A stretch of DNA of 64,000 bases, taken from positions 12,715,118-12,779,117 of the forward strand of contig OZ234503.1 of the NCBI GenBank assembly GCA_965153455.1. Reading direction: 5' to 3'. A program made the position numbers and the translations under genes. The notes below the pieces were generated by a model that was given only the letters and a program-made list of their open reading frames with translations, was not told the origin of the DNA and did no database searches. This document shows, one piece after another, positions 48,252 to 60,800 of the stretch (positions within the stretch are counted from its first letter, which is position 1; every line of letters starts with the position of its first letter). This stretch comes from Sphagnum compactum (taxonomy: Eukaryota > Bryophyta > Sphagnopsida > Sphagnales).

Positions 48252-51200
48252 ATGGAGGATTTCGGGGATGGTAAGCTGGAAACGGTTCCTCTCCACAGTG
48301 TGCATCTTGAAGGAGTGGAATCTGAAGGAGCAAGTGTTGTGGAGGAGAATTCTGACCTAACCCTAATCCTAGCAGAGGAACATCATCTTTCTTCTCTGGA
48401 GCTGGAGAGAGTGAAGCTCCATAATGTGGATGAGTTTGCAGCTACAGAATCTGTGGAGAATGAGCCACCACCTGAAGTGTCTGAAAGTGTATCCATCTCT
48501 GTCCACAATGAAGCAAAGACGAAACCAGCCCCCAGCAGAAATGAGCCATCTGCACTACTTCCAGATACAAGAATTGCGGTTTTTCATAGTGATCTAAGAG
48601 AGAGGGAAAGAGATAAGGGTGGAGTAGTCACAGATGAAGATTTTGAGCGTGAATTCGGCTTGGGAGGAGGAGGATATGGTTCTGGAGGCTCAGGAAACTC
48701 AACTCCAAAACGCAGGTCAGGATCAAGAGGTAGATTGAATAATGCGGTGCTGCGAACGGAGAATGGGATTGATGGTTCTTCTTACAGAGATACGATGGTC
48801 GAATCTTCTCCTACTGTAACTAGGCTTGGCAAGAGCCATGGAGTCACATTCTCTGACGAAGAAGAAGATGATGATACTATTGTGCAGGAGATGCACACCT
48901 CTGCATGGACAAACCCCATCACTGCCACTATCATGAAGACCATCTTTTATGTTTTGGTTTGGTACACCTTCAGCACTTGTCTGACATTGTAAGTGGAGGC
49001 GGACCTTTCTGCTTTGCTCGTCACAGAAAACTAGAATTTTTCTCTAAAACTGCAACACCAGCCCAGAAGATCAAAGTTCGAGTGGTGAAATAGGAGATGG
49101 ATATGCTGCAACATCTGGTGGTGGTGGTGGTGGTGTTGTTGTCCTTCAGAAGAATTGTCTTCATTCTCAATACACTGAAGTCTTAACATTGAATTTTATT
49201 TTTTTTGGCAGGTATAACAAAGTGTTGTTAGGAGAGAAGCTGATGAAATTCCCAGCTCCTTTGTTGATGAACACGATCCATTTCTCCATGCAAGCCATCA
49301 TCTCTACAGTTCTGGTGCGCTTTTGTTGGGGCACCAAAACTTCCCAACAGATGTCATGGCGAGACTATTTTGCACGAGGTAAACTGGTCCTTCTGCTGTG
49401 CAACGAATCATGAAACTGTTTGTCTCCACTCCCAAAACTTGAAACCCCTGAAAAACCCACACAAAATTTCTGGCTGTACCATCCTCCGTATTTCACCCTG
49501 TAGAAGTTGAGGTTCTTCAATTTTGGAGAAGGGAGGGATCCTGTTTTGTGGGGTCTTTTCTGTGGGTTTGTTGAATCCTTCTGACGACTGTTATTTTCAA
49601 CACAAGAAGAACCCTGATGATAAACCCATGTACCTTGTTCAATTATGGTTCTTGAGATATGCATTGGCATCAGACTATTGTCATGTGTATCCAGGACCAT
49701 TTACTGTTGAGACAAGTTTTTATGTACTTGGGGTTGGTCAATGTTGATTGCAGTGGTGCCAACAGCAGCTGCAACAGCTCTAGACATCGATCTCAGCAAC
49801 ATCTCCATTGTCTTTATTTCTGTTTCCTTTGCTACTATGGTGAGTTTCAGTATGACCCCTTCAGCAGGATTATGCACAAACCACAGGATCAAATGTGGTG
49901 TGCAGTAAGTATGCTTTATTCTGATTTAGGAATCTCTGATTTTGTTTGTCATGAAGGCCTAGCCATGGTCACTGGGTTTCAGATTCCAACTGCTGAGAAC
50001 CAGGCAATCCTAAACCCGTTCTCATTCAGGAGATTACACCCAATCCCAATTCTATATTTGTTACATGATATCCAGACTTAATGTGAGAGCTATTTGTTTG
50101 ATTGTTAATGTGGTGCAGTGCAAATCAGGAGCACCTGTGTTCATCCTGCTCTTTGCCTTTGCCTTCAGGTGAGTTCCCTCTAGATCTAGTTCCACCTGTA
50201 AGGAAAGTGAATCAAGACAGAATGACAGTTTGGACTCTATGTTGGTCCTGGTTCTGATGATTTACCAGTGGAGAAGGGTTTTGAAGTTTTCTCTTTTCAA
50301 GGCCATGGACCTGTGTGGAATTAATTTGAATACTGCTGAGTTTGTTGCTGGGAACAGATTGGAAGTACCCAGCCTGAAGCTACTGGGCATTATTGTTATC
50401 ATCTCCTTTGGTGTCATGTTGACAGGTAATTTTTCTCTCTCCTATGATGATTTTTCTATTTAGGAGTGTGGTTCTTGGCAATTTTCAGTTGGTGTGGTCA
50501 GTTTTTTTTTTTAGTTCATGGTCAACAAACCTCATTCTTTTGCCACTTGATGGAAAGTGTTGAGGTTAGTAGGCTTTTTTTTATTAGTATTGAGCTGATA
50601 CCAACCCATTGCTGCAGTTCTGAAGGAGACAGAGTTTCAGCTTGAGGGCTTCATTCTTGTGATGCTGTCCACTGTTATGGCTGGCTTTCGTTGGACTGTG
50701 ACACAGCTTCTTTTGCAGGTATATTATGATAGTTGCATGACCCTCAAGATGATGACTTTGTTCATTCAGGAAATGGAGACATTGCTGCAGAAGTCTGGAA
50801 AATATATTTTTCTGCAACCATTAGGTTCTGTTATTTGTTCTAGACTCTGCTTTTGGTTCAATATTAATGGGTGAAGAATGGACTTGCTATTTGCATGGAT
50901 TTGCAACTCTGGAATCTTGGGTGGTGTGGTTGCGGTTGACTGCAGAAAGAAGAATATGGTGTGCTTTTCCTCCCTCCTGAATTGCAGTTTTTCTCTTCAC
51001 TTAGATAGTCTTTTTCATGCAGTCTAGAGTTCAGGAGGACCTTGGCGAGAACTCAATGAAGCCAATTGATATCTGAAATCATGCTGTGGTCCTCTTTCCA
51101 AAAGAGGGAGGGAAGAGTCTGGTTCTCGGAATTTTGCTGTACTATTCCCTATGTATCAACTTTTTCTGGGACCACACAATGATGCTGTAGGACCAGCACA

Positions 51201-52972
51201 ATGCTTGAGTCCAATGAAGGAAAAGACTAGAGTTGATTCTGTACTGACTAGAGGCTGTTTTGGAGACCATTTCTTCAGGGGGTAACATATCGGATTGAAT
51301 GCACTACAAGAGAATTTGAACATAGATTCTTTCAAGTGGTGTCTTTTGTTACCATGTGCTGGATATTGGAGCAGGATGCCAAGGCAATCTCTGGACTTAA
51401 TGGTTTTGAACTCTGTGTTTTTTGTGGCAGGATTGAACAACCCATTCATGGCAATGAGCTACTTCACACCCATAATGGCTCTAATTACTGTTGTGTTCTC
51501 ATTGGCTTTGGAGCCCTGGCACAAGCTAGGCTCAACAGCCTTTTTTGACTCAACATTCCACATCTTTGAGAGCTGTGCACTCATGCTATTGGGAGGCACT
51601 CTTGCCTTTTTCATGGTAGTATATCCCCACCCACCCTCCCTGCCCCTCTGCAATTTTCTGTGTCTCTGGCTATCGTTGGGGTGAGGTGGGTGGGGTGAAG
51701 CCTTCATTGTGCTGATGTTTGAAATGTGTGTTGTTTGATTGATGATTTTAGGTGATGGCTGAATATTTGCTGATTTCAGAGACAAGTGCAGTCACAATGA
51801 CCATTGCAGGTGTAATCAAGGAGGTCGTCACAATTGTGGTACGGCTTTTGTACTCTTCTCTGAGTGTTGTTCTTGGACTGTTGACAACTGCAACTTTGTA
51901 CCTTTGAATCAACAGTGGACATTGCATTTCGTTCACATGTTTTCTACATATGTGCAGTGTGAGCTAAGAGCCCTCATGCAGGGGGAATCTTGTCATTCAA
52001 TCATCACTGTTTGATCTGGTTTATGTACTACATGGATAGTTGGAAATCTTGGTCTCACCAAGATTCCAACTCAATGATATGAATAGAATGTGGAAGTCAG
52101 GACTGATTATAGCTGTGCTCCCAACTGCTGATCTTTCTTCTATTTTATTCTTTCCCCACATTTGTGAATGGATTATCCAAGATTTTTTCTTCCTGTAGTT
52201 TTGTAGACACTGGAATCTGTTTGCATAGAGAACGGTTTTTTCTTCTGGTTTTTGCTGGTGATATAACTATGCATGTACAGGTGGCAGTATTTTTCTTCCA
52301 CGATCCCTTCACAGTGCTAAAGGGAGTGGGTCTAGTCATCATCATCTTCGGTGTGGCGCTCTTCAATTGGTTCAAGTATGTTCTCACTCCTCACCAAAAA
52401 TGACATTCCTTGTTGGAGATCTATCCACTACTGATTCAAATCCCTGATGTGTTTGCATGCTAGTCTTCAGCTTGTTCCATTTTCAATTTGTGTGAGCACT
52501 GCAAAAAAATACGTCCCTCTCTTTTTACCCACTAAAAGAACCCAAGAGTTGTAAACTGGAGTTTACCCAATCTGAACTCAAAACACACAGAGCCGTTTCT
52601 CAACAGTAGAAATCTAAATCTCCTTGGGTGAACATTGTGAACAAAACCATGGAAGCTGCTCTCTTGCTGTATATGTACAGTGTGGATCTACAGGTTGAAA
52701 TTTGTTACTGCACAATGTGTTTAGGTTGTGGATATGGTGTGATACACTTTGTGTAGTAGATGTAATTGAAATTCATACACCGTTTTTCCCCACTCTGCTG
52801 CTGCTGCTGCTGCTGTTGCTGCAGGTACAAGAAACTGGTGGAAGGCAACTTGGGCAATCACAATGGGATAGCCCGTCAAGAAACTGAGCACATTCCTCTC
52901 AAGTATATGACTCTGGAGGATGCGTCTGCAGCCATATTTCAAATTGAAGATGAACCAGAGCACGTATTGTGA
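48252..52972 (+). CDS. TPT/drug-metabolite-transporter family (SLC35C2-like), eleven exons
   Basis: Exons 48252-48988, 49212-49378, 49754-49839, 50119-50168, 50358-50425, 50618-50718, 50946-50958, 51431-51615, 51752-51838, 52281-52375 and 52825-52972 join in phase to 578 residues. The first ~215 residues are acidic, Ser/Gly-rich and probably disordered; the membrane part starts near TIFYVLVWYTFSTCLTL and continues through about ten hydrophobic segments with the family blocks NTIHFSMQ, VVPTAAATALDIDLSN, GFRWTVTQLLLQ, NNPFMAMSYFTPIMAL and SAVTMTIAGVIKEVVTI. It resembles Arabidopsis At1g06470 and animal SLC35C2, Golgi-type carriers of nucleotide sugars or sugar phosphates; the substrate is not predictable. 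Exon 7 is a 13-base microexon. The acceptor of exon 11 follows a CTG run. The stop codon lies at the first unit of a minisatellite. Confidence 0.93.
52795..52822 (+). repeat. (CTG)n run at the last acceptor of the transporter gene
   Basis: Seven CTG units, one TTG and a final CTG lead into the CAG of the exon 11 acceptor. The triplet run therefore replaces the usual polypyrimidine tract. Confidence 0.9.
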
Positions 52973-53250
52973 CCATGGAGATGGAACCAGAACACGGTAT
53001 TATGATCATGGAGATGGAACCAGAACATGGTATAATGACCATGGAGATGGAACCAGAACATGGTATTTATGACCATGGAGATGGAACCAGAACACGGTAT
53101 TTATGACCATGGCGAACACGGTATTGTGACCATAGAGATGGAACCAGAACACGGTATTTATGACCATGGCGAACACGGTATTGTGACCATAGAGATGGAA
53201 CCAGAACACAGTATTGTGACCATGGAGATGGAACCAGAACACGAGTTGTG
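52971..53250 (+). repeat. 33/34/23-bp minisatellite spanning the transporter stop codon
   Basis: Units starting GACCATGGAGATGGAACCAG begin at 52971, 53004, 53037, 53071, 53105, 53128, 53162, 53185 and 53218. Lengths are 33 or 34 bases for full units and 23 for short ones (53105 and 53162). A 34+23 pair forms a 57-bp higher-order unit present twice (53071-53127 and 53128-53184). The unit matches the last coding bases of exon 11 (GATGAACCAGAGCACGTATTGTGA), so the array appears to have grown from the gene's own 3' coding end. Confidence 0.92.
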
Positions 53251-53475
53251 ATGACCAAGGGCATTTGTTGACACGCTCTCCAACAGTGCAGAGATGCAGA
53301 CAGAGAGCTCTGGAGATCAATTTGTTTTTTTTTGCGAGTAGAAAGCTTAAAAACAAAAACCACTCCCGTATTATGCCCAATTATTCCTCCCACCTATTTA
53401 CCCAAAACAATTTGTTCCCAAAATTGACATTCTTTTCAGATTCAATTTTTTTTTTGGTTGGTCAATACAAAAAGA

Positions 53476-53630
53476 GGATCAGATCGAGGGAGTAGTAAGT
53501 ACTTTAAAAAGGAAACTGCACAAAAAAGGAAAGGATTATATCAAGGGAGTAGTAAGTACTTAAAAAAGGAACTGCACATAAAAGGAAAGGATCAGATCAA
53601 GGGAGTAACTTTAAAAGAACTGCACAATGT
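53476..53630 (+). repeat. 57-bp minisatellite, three copies, downstream of the transporter
   Basis: Copies start at 53476, 53533 and 53589, each with GGATCAGATCAAGGGAGTA, a GTAAGTACTT block (lost in the third copy), and AACTGCACA near the end. This is unrelated in sequence to the array at the stop codon 225 bases earlier. It probably lies in or just past the 3' untranslated region. Confidence 0.88.
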
Positions 53631-54297
53631 TATACTTCTTGTGTATGGGTGTGCTACATTTTTGGGTTTCTGAATTAGGTGGATATGATATGGTTTTTTG
53701 GGACATTGGGAGCTTCGTGTGATCTGGTAGCCAAGTTTACAATACAAGAGCAGAGCTGAGCTGAGCTGAGCTGTGCACTTTTGTAAGTTCTTGAGATTGT
53801 GGATATGGTGTGATACTCGGAGATTTTCTCTGTGTAATCTCATAGATAATAATCTACATGATTTGGATGTCTCTTTTACAAGGCAAACCAAAAACTACAT
53901 TAACCTTTTGACCATCAAACATCAAAACAAAGCAGGATGGAAGATGACCCCCTCTACTCAATCTTTAGCTGCACAGATAGAGATGGCTCCCCTGTGAGTG
54001 GCTGTTGAACACAGGATTTGCATATGCAGGTTGGATTCATTTGAGCTACAATCATGGATTTCACCATCATGGTTTGATCTCCTGTAACTCAAAAAAAATT
54101 CTTCATGGCAAATCTAATAGCCACCTCCAGCATTGCATCAACAAAAGGGTCCAAAGTTTGGTTCTCCATATAAGGGTATTTTTATGTCACTGAAGAATCC
54201 AAAAGTGTGATCTCAAAAAAAAAAAAAAAAAACAACCCCCCGCCTGAAACATGTAACACCTCAGTAAGACCACATGACTCAGATGATTTGTCATTTA
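53631..54297. other. Convergent intergenic region
   Basis: Lies between the 3' ends of the plus-strand transporter and the minus-strand two-exon gene. It contains four GAGCT units near 53755-53773 and a poly(A) run at 54217-54231. No gene. Confidence 0.6.
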
Positions 54298-56799
54298 CTA
54301 GTAGTTATACTGCTGCTTGCGTACCGTTTCTCGGGTGCCAGTGATGGTGTTCTTGGCAGCTTGAGACTGTAGTCTGGGCCGCTCACAAGCGTATGAGGTG
54401 ACTGGCCATTCAACAGGAACAACAGAGTAGCTTGTATACCGTTGTTGCCGTCGCCTGTAGATTTCATTATCACAAGATGGCTCAACTGTATTGGGTGTCC
54501 ATCTCACCTTCTTCTTCTGCTGCAGCGGTGAAGAACTTGAATTTGTTCCATACCTTTGGTCTGAATCTGGCTTCTGACTTGTGAAGATGTCCGATGAATC
54601 TGGAAAAGTGTGAGAGAGTGAGAGAACAAATCAATGTTTTGTGTCTCCTTTAGATGTGCTGAAATCTGCATAATGAAATCTTACTTAAAACACTCCAACA
54701 GATATTATCACTTCCATGAAAGCAAAGGCAGATTAGAACTGGAGATGAAACAAACAATGAATTGCATGAGCAAATTCAAAGTCTCAAAATTCAGATTCTT
54801 TTGGCTACAAAGAGACTATGAAAGCACACCAAGTTCAGAATCAGAGTCTTCAGGTCTGAAGAAGCCAATAAAGCCACTACTAAAGCGCACCGAAAACAAT
54901 AGAGCTACAAGATTGTACGGAAGTCTGTATTATACACCTTGGGGAAAGGAAGTCCGATAACATACTGCAGATGCACCTGGTAACACCACAGATGGAACCC
55001 CAAAAGAAAACACTTTCAGAACTTGCTTTTGTGAAGGGGAGATTCACAATGTTAAAAGCAGCAACAATTACAAAAACTGTGAAGTGCCAAGTGGGTTGAA
55101 TAAGAGAAAACAAGCTTAGGTTTTATATATAGTCTTAAGACAAAACATTCTAGAACAACAACCACCCAAGAAGACATCACACCAAAAAAAATTTATCCAC
55201 AAATCCCTTTCAGTTGCCTGCAAAAGGATTGAAAGGGGAAAAAGTGGATGCTTACAAGCATTCGGAAAGCACACATCACACCCAATCAAACGACACTTCT
55301 CACAATTGTTGTTCATGCATACTTCACACTGTGAATTTGAGATATCTGCTGTGCACATCTCTTGAGAGTGTAAGTTTGATGCACAAGAATCTCTCCAGTG
55401 GACATAGTGAGATCCTTCACAATTCATTGCTGTTCATTGTTCCCCCCAACCCCACCCACCCAAAAAAAACACACATAGATCACAGTATTGTGATTCTTAC
55501 TTGTTTGCAATTACTGTCAATTGAATTTATTCATTTATTTCTTGCAATTACTATTAATGTTTCACAGATTTAAAGAAGCATCTCAAAACTGCATTTGTGT
55601 TGGTCACACAAAGCTGGAGAAAGAAGACTCCCACTTAGCAAGGTTCAAACCACCATTTGGGATCCAATTATTTTTCTCCAGGAATGCACCAAAGTTGCTC
55701 TGATTCAAGAAAATTGGAATCTAAAGAAAGCATGAATTTTTACTAAGAGTTCTGTTTTGCCCAAAATCACAAAGAATGAAGAAGAAGCAGAAGCAGAAGA
55801 AGTTCAAACTACTGTTTGGATCCAAATTTGTTTCTCCAGGAATGTGCCAAATTTTCCCTGATTCAAAAAAAATGGAGTCTAAATAAAGCACAAGTTTTTA
55901 TGCAGAGTTCTTTTTTGCCCAAAATCACAAAGAAAGAAGAAGAGGAAGAAGAAAAGAAGCAGCAGCAGAAGAACAAGAAAGAGAAGCAGAAGATAATGAT
56001 GATGACGAAGATGAAGATGATCAGGCAAATCTGCTACAATCCGAGGACTTTTACCATCAAGAATCATGCACAGATGCTCAAAATTCAGGAAGTGCACTAT
56101 GCAGCAATTGCAAGAAGAACAAGAAGCTCAGCCTGCTATGAAGAAGCTTTGTTTGATTGTCTTACCGGATCCTGAACCCATGTCCAAGTAGGGGCGTGAA
56201 GGTGGAGGGATGTTCTTCCTCTCCTTTACCCTTGACTCCTTCTTGTGCTTGTCGGAGAAGCTTGTATTTGGCGGCGGTGGCGGCGGTTGTTCTTGTTGCA
56301 AGGTTTCTCCACAACAATTGCAAACGCCAGCAGGAGAAGACGACTCATCGGGATCATGGCTTGACATACTCGTTTGACTGGAACAGCAAATGCCATTCGC
56401 CGCCTGATCCCGGAAACACACTGGATCTGTGCACACACCTATTGATGTGCCGATCGTTGCAGGTGAACATGCTCTTTCCGGCGATGAGCGCCTTCCACTT
56501 GCTGTTACGTTGTTTTCTTCATGATCCGTTGTTATTATGATGATGTCTTGGAATTGCTCCTCCTCGGCAGCAGATGTGAAGCCTTGACAGGACGAAGAAG
56601 AATCAGGAGGACACACGAAGCAGTTCTCGTCGTTGTTCTTGGTCCTCTTTCTTGTGCCTCCGAACATGAGATACAGAGCTGTGGCCGAAATCGCCACCGC
56701 TGCAACAATTGTCAGCTTCTTCGTCAGCAGCGCAGGATCCATTTGGATACTGCTTGCTGCACTGCTCATCATCTCTTCTTCTGAGTCCGCAGCATTCAA
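54298..56799 (-). CDS. Membrane-anchored plant protein of unknown function, two exons
   Basis: Exons 56799-56166 and 54599-54298 (stop 54300-54298) join at phase 1 to 311 residues; the donor is CCG/GTAAG and the acceptor CCAG. Near the N-terminus a hydrophobic stretch (LTIVAAVAISATALYLMF) follows a short acidic segment and precedes Arg/Lys residues, so one membrane anchor is likely. The middle is low in complexity, Ser- and Cys-rich, with a Pro run (QPPPPPPN). The C-terminal exon holds a conserved-looking basic block, KKKVRWTPNTVEPS..NEIYRRR, similar to the V(R/K)xxxxxVEPS..N..YR motif of several uncharacterised plant proteins. I do not know its function. The 1.57-kb intron carries a ~159-bp tandem duplication. 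Confidence 0.7.
55643..55960 (-). repeat. Tandem duplication of ~159 bp inside an intron
   Basis: Plus-strand text from GTTCAAACCACCATTTGG (55643) repeats from GTTCAAACTACTGTTTGG (55802), including TTTCTCCAGGAATG, CTGATTCAA and GCCCAAAATCACAAAGAA and purine-rich GAA/GCA runs. The copies differ by about a tenth to a fifth. It lies wholly in the intron of the two-exon minus-strand gene. Confidence 0.85.
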
Positions 56800-57840
56800 G
56801 CCCGCCGATATCGTCTCTCCTGAAATCTGGAGCTCGCAATTTCTATCTTTTCCCGTGCTTCTTTTTTATACAAGTCTCACGAGGAATCGAAACAAAACAA
56901 AAGGCTAAGAATGTAGATGCGAGTCCCTCTGAAAGCTTAATCTTCGGAACACGAGAACAGAACGTAAGAAGATCGCAAAACTTTGAGCATCAAAAACACT
57001 CTCCACGCATCATTCTCCGTTGCCAAGCTTGAGGAAAAGAAAAAACACAGTACAAACTCTTGAATCCACTCAAGAGCAGCTAGCTTTCTTCAAGCTTTTG
57101 CAAACCGAGAAAGACTCCCAGAACAAAACAAATCGTTTACTTGATGAGATACAAAGAAGAAGCAAAAGCTTGATCTCAAGAGATCATGCAGCAAGAAAAC
57201 TGAGGAAAACCAAAGGATATAATCATATTCTAAACACGGCATTATTAAGGAAAAGATGATCGAACAACACAGATTTCAAAAAGGTTCATGGATTTCCACA
57301 AAAAAGGAAAGAATTGCCAGAAAACGGAAAACTGTGAGCTCGGGGATTGAAGCAGCAGCAGCAGCCTCCTCAAAAGCCAACAACAAAGCAGCAGAGCGGG
57401 AACAAAGGGGATCACGCCGCGGCAGCTTTATTCATCTCTTGTGTGCGATTTCCCGAGAACATTCTTTCCATTTTGGAAGACTCCGTTTTCACGAGAAGCA
57501 AAAGGACCACCAGATCACAGCTTCCCGACACGAGCTACGCGAATTCAGGAAAAAGAAAAATTGGAAGAAATACTAACAGGAAAGGCGCGATTCTCGCTAC
57601 AGAAAAATGAAGAAAAGGGGGGAAAAAAAAATGCCCAGACGTTCAGAAGATTGTGCTGAAGGAAAAAAAAGAGATGGAAATTGCTGCTACGACGGAAACA
57701 AGAGCGCGCGACAAGAGACGAGACGAGGCAGGACAAGACAAGACAAGCAAGCGCGACGAGGAGACGCGACTCTCCTTCCCTCCAGGTCTCTAACTCGAGG
57801 TCTCCAAATCGAGGACACCAAATAGAGGTCCCCACTTAGG
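56800..57840. promoter_or_regulatory. Promoter/5' side of the two-exon gene
   Basis: Purine-rich, moderately GC-rich DNA upstream of the minus-strand start. Several open frames overlap here on both strands without recognised motifs, which is expected from the skewed base composition. A short run of three to four GAGGTCTCCAAA-like units lies at 57792-57830. Confidence 0.4.
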
Positions 57841-60800
57841 AGATCCCAAAACTATCGGGACCTCGTATTTTTCCTTCTACCAATTTCTTTTTAAAATGTA
57901 TATTTGAAATTCTCCTCTATTTGTTAAGGGGTTTTTTTAATAAATAATTTAATTTAATTTAATTTAAATTTTAAGGGGACTAAGGGACATTTGTGATGAT
58001 GGGTAGGTCATGTTGTATTATATTTGTGAATTTTAATACTTTTGGGAATATGTGATTTTTTTTTCCAAATATTCTTGTTAAAATACCAATGATATATATA
58101 ATCTCAATTTGTTGATGTTTGAAAAAATCTTGTTTCACTTGAAAAGTCATGAAAATTTATTATTATTGGTCACAAGTTTATGACAAAAAATAGATTGTTT
58201 CTTATTTTTGAACTCATCAATAAATTTATCAGGCTTCATGAGTTCGTACAAGAATTGCACCAAATTTCCTGCTATTGCTATGCTATGGTTAATATGGACG
58301 ATATTTATATATATTTAACATTTAAATAAATAAAGAATTAAGTTTTAATGACATATATGAATGTTTATGTTTTATACATAAAAATTTGCATAATTTTATT
58401 CAAAATTATATCACGGGATAATTATACAATTATAGAAAGTGTGTGTTACCGATGAGAGTTTTCAAATTGGTTGCATGAATTGTTGTTTTACAAGAGTTTT
58501 GCAAACTAGTAGTACTTTAAAACCTCGGATGTCTTTTTGCATGACATCGAGAGAGAGTTTTCCCATGCAAAATAGACTTGCAAATTGACGTCGTTTGATT
58601 TTTAACAATAATTTGAAGCTTTTATCAACACTTGATGCTTCTCTGAAATTTTTACCGACGGGTGTGCACAAACCCTAATATTTTGTGTATATAATTTTCA
58701 ACCTTTGCAACCTCCTCCTCCTCCTCCTACCCTAAAGACTTGTTGCACCAATTTTTCTAGTGGAATTGGAGAGCATGTTACAAAGTGTGTTTTTTCCCTT
58801 CCACTGTTCTTCACATGGCATTTTGAAAACTTGGCAGCATGACCCACAAGAGAACCTCATTCTTGGTTGTTGCGTACTACAAAACCGACTAGTGGTGGTC
58901 ATGGTGGTGGGCACACATACAGAGACTCTACCGCAGACTGTTGGTAGAGCGTGTGCAAAAGAGCTTCTTCACATGCTATATATTCCCCTAAAAGAGGGGG
59001 CTCCACCCGCAGCTAGCCAGAGCACCCTATATGGCACACAACACCTAAAGGAGCAAATTACTCTAGAGACTAGATTATAATAAAAGAACACTCCAATTGC
59101 ATTTGAGAAACTCTAGAAAAACTGGATTTTAACTCGTGTATAGAATAGATTCTAAAGTGGCCAGCACTGGCTGAATGTCAAGACTTGCTTGCGCCTTTCT
59201 TGCTCTCTGGTCACAGAGTTTAGTATATGTACACTAATATTATTGTTGTTGTGGGCATCTGATCACAAGAGTTGAACATTAATTCTCAGCACCTACTCTG
59301 GCCCTATTTAACAACACCACCCTCTTTCTTTTGCATAACAGAGCAAGCAACACATCAAATCCATACCTTCTCCTTGAGGTGCAAAAACTCACAACAAGAA
59401 TAATTTATGACGTGTTTTTTTGTTACTCCCATAATCCACTGCCTTTTCAACAGTTGGATGTTTTCCTTTGTCATTTAGTCACTTAGGCAGACTCTCTGGC
59501 AAACCAGCTATCCTCAAAGGCAAAGTTCTAGTAGTCCTACCTCAGCCACAAGTGAGAGGTTGGCCGTCTCCCAACATCTCCCCTTTCTGCGGAACCTCCT
59601 CTCATTCTTGCTCCTGATCTGCTATTTGTTGTTGGTAGTTGATTAATTTTGTGGCTCCTACATCTACAAAGGAAATGAGAATGAAAAAATAAACAAAACT
59701 TTGCCTTAAACACCACCACCCATCACCCCACATGAGACAAGGTCTAAGCAAACTCTTCATAACCAGAAAACAAATGAAATACATTGCAGGTTCTCATCGC
59801 ATCCCCCTGCCACTTGAATCTGGCTCCTAGTGTTTCTCTGAAGTAAAAAAGGTTAAGGTGAAAACTCCGCTTTCTCTCTAAAAAGTGGGGTTTGAGAATG
59901 TACTAAAAGGTCCAACAGAAAAGGAAGAAAAATAAAACCCCCAAAGTCTTTTTAAAAGAGATTTGTTACAGTAGCTGCTGACTCTCATCACCCCGAGCAG
60001 TGACTCATTCATTCATTCCTACTCCCTGCCCAATGAGTTCAACTTCAGTCTTTTTCTTGAAACAACAAAAGGGTTTCAAATCCATGGGTCCCTACGAGTT
60101 TAACTTCCCTTTTTTCTTTGAACAAAACAGGATTCAAATCGTGGGCCCTGATGAGTTCAATTGCACAAGTCTTTTATGGACCAAAAGGAGTTTTTCCCTT
60201 TTGATTATTGAAATTGAAAGAAAAGTTGTATCGTACTAAAAAGTCTGATCAATTGTTGCAGTAAAATCAGTCTACAGGGCTATTTGGTTGCCTTTGTAAA
60301 AAGACCTCTGACCAAAAACCAGTCAAGTAATAAGCTAGGCCCACAGAACTTTGCTAGGAAAAAACTCAACAATCACCAAACTCATTGACTGGAGAAATCC
60401 CCTGCACAGCAACTTGTTCCTTCAAACACAAACTTTTAGAATTTCCTTAAAAGCTCTAGAAAAATGCCTTTGGGTTGGGGAAGATGATAGCACCTTAGTT
60501 AGCCCTTTGGCTGACCACCCATGACTGACCATTGTGCTTGATGATCTCCTAGCAGCAAAGCAGCTTATGGAGATTTGTTGACTTCTCAAGGATTTAAAAA
60601 ACAGCTTCAAAGGTAGCAGCCTACCCCAACCCGCCCACCAATTCAGAACACGGAGTTTAACTTTCCAAAGTCAAGCATATTACAGAATCCAATAGCGGTA
60701 TACTATTATTCTGACTACATTCTTTTTTTTTGCAAGTGAAGTTTGTATCCAGAGATGAAACAGAAGCTCCCCGAAAAAATTGCAATGCAACTTACAATTT

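Noticed and set aside
57020-57259. Lysine-rich plus-strand reading frame of 79 codons
   Set aside because: It lies in the purine-rich 5' side of a minus-strand gene, where base composition favours open frames, and has no recognised domain or splice context.
58732-58914. Cys-rich minus-strand frame (RFSCGSCCQVFKMPCE)
   Set aside because: It suggests a zinc-binding module but is short, overlaps another frame on the plus strand, and has no supporting exons; I could not assign a family.
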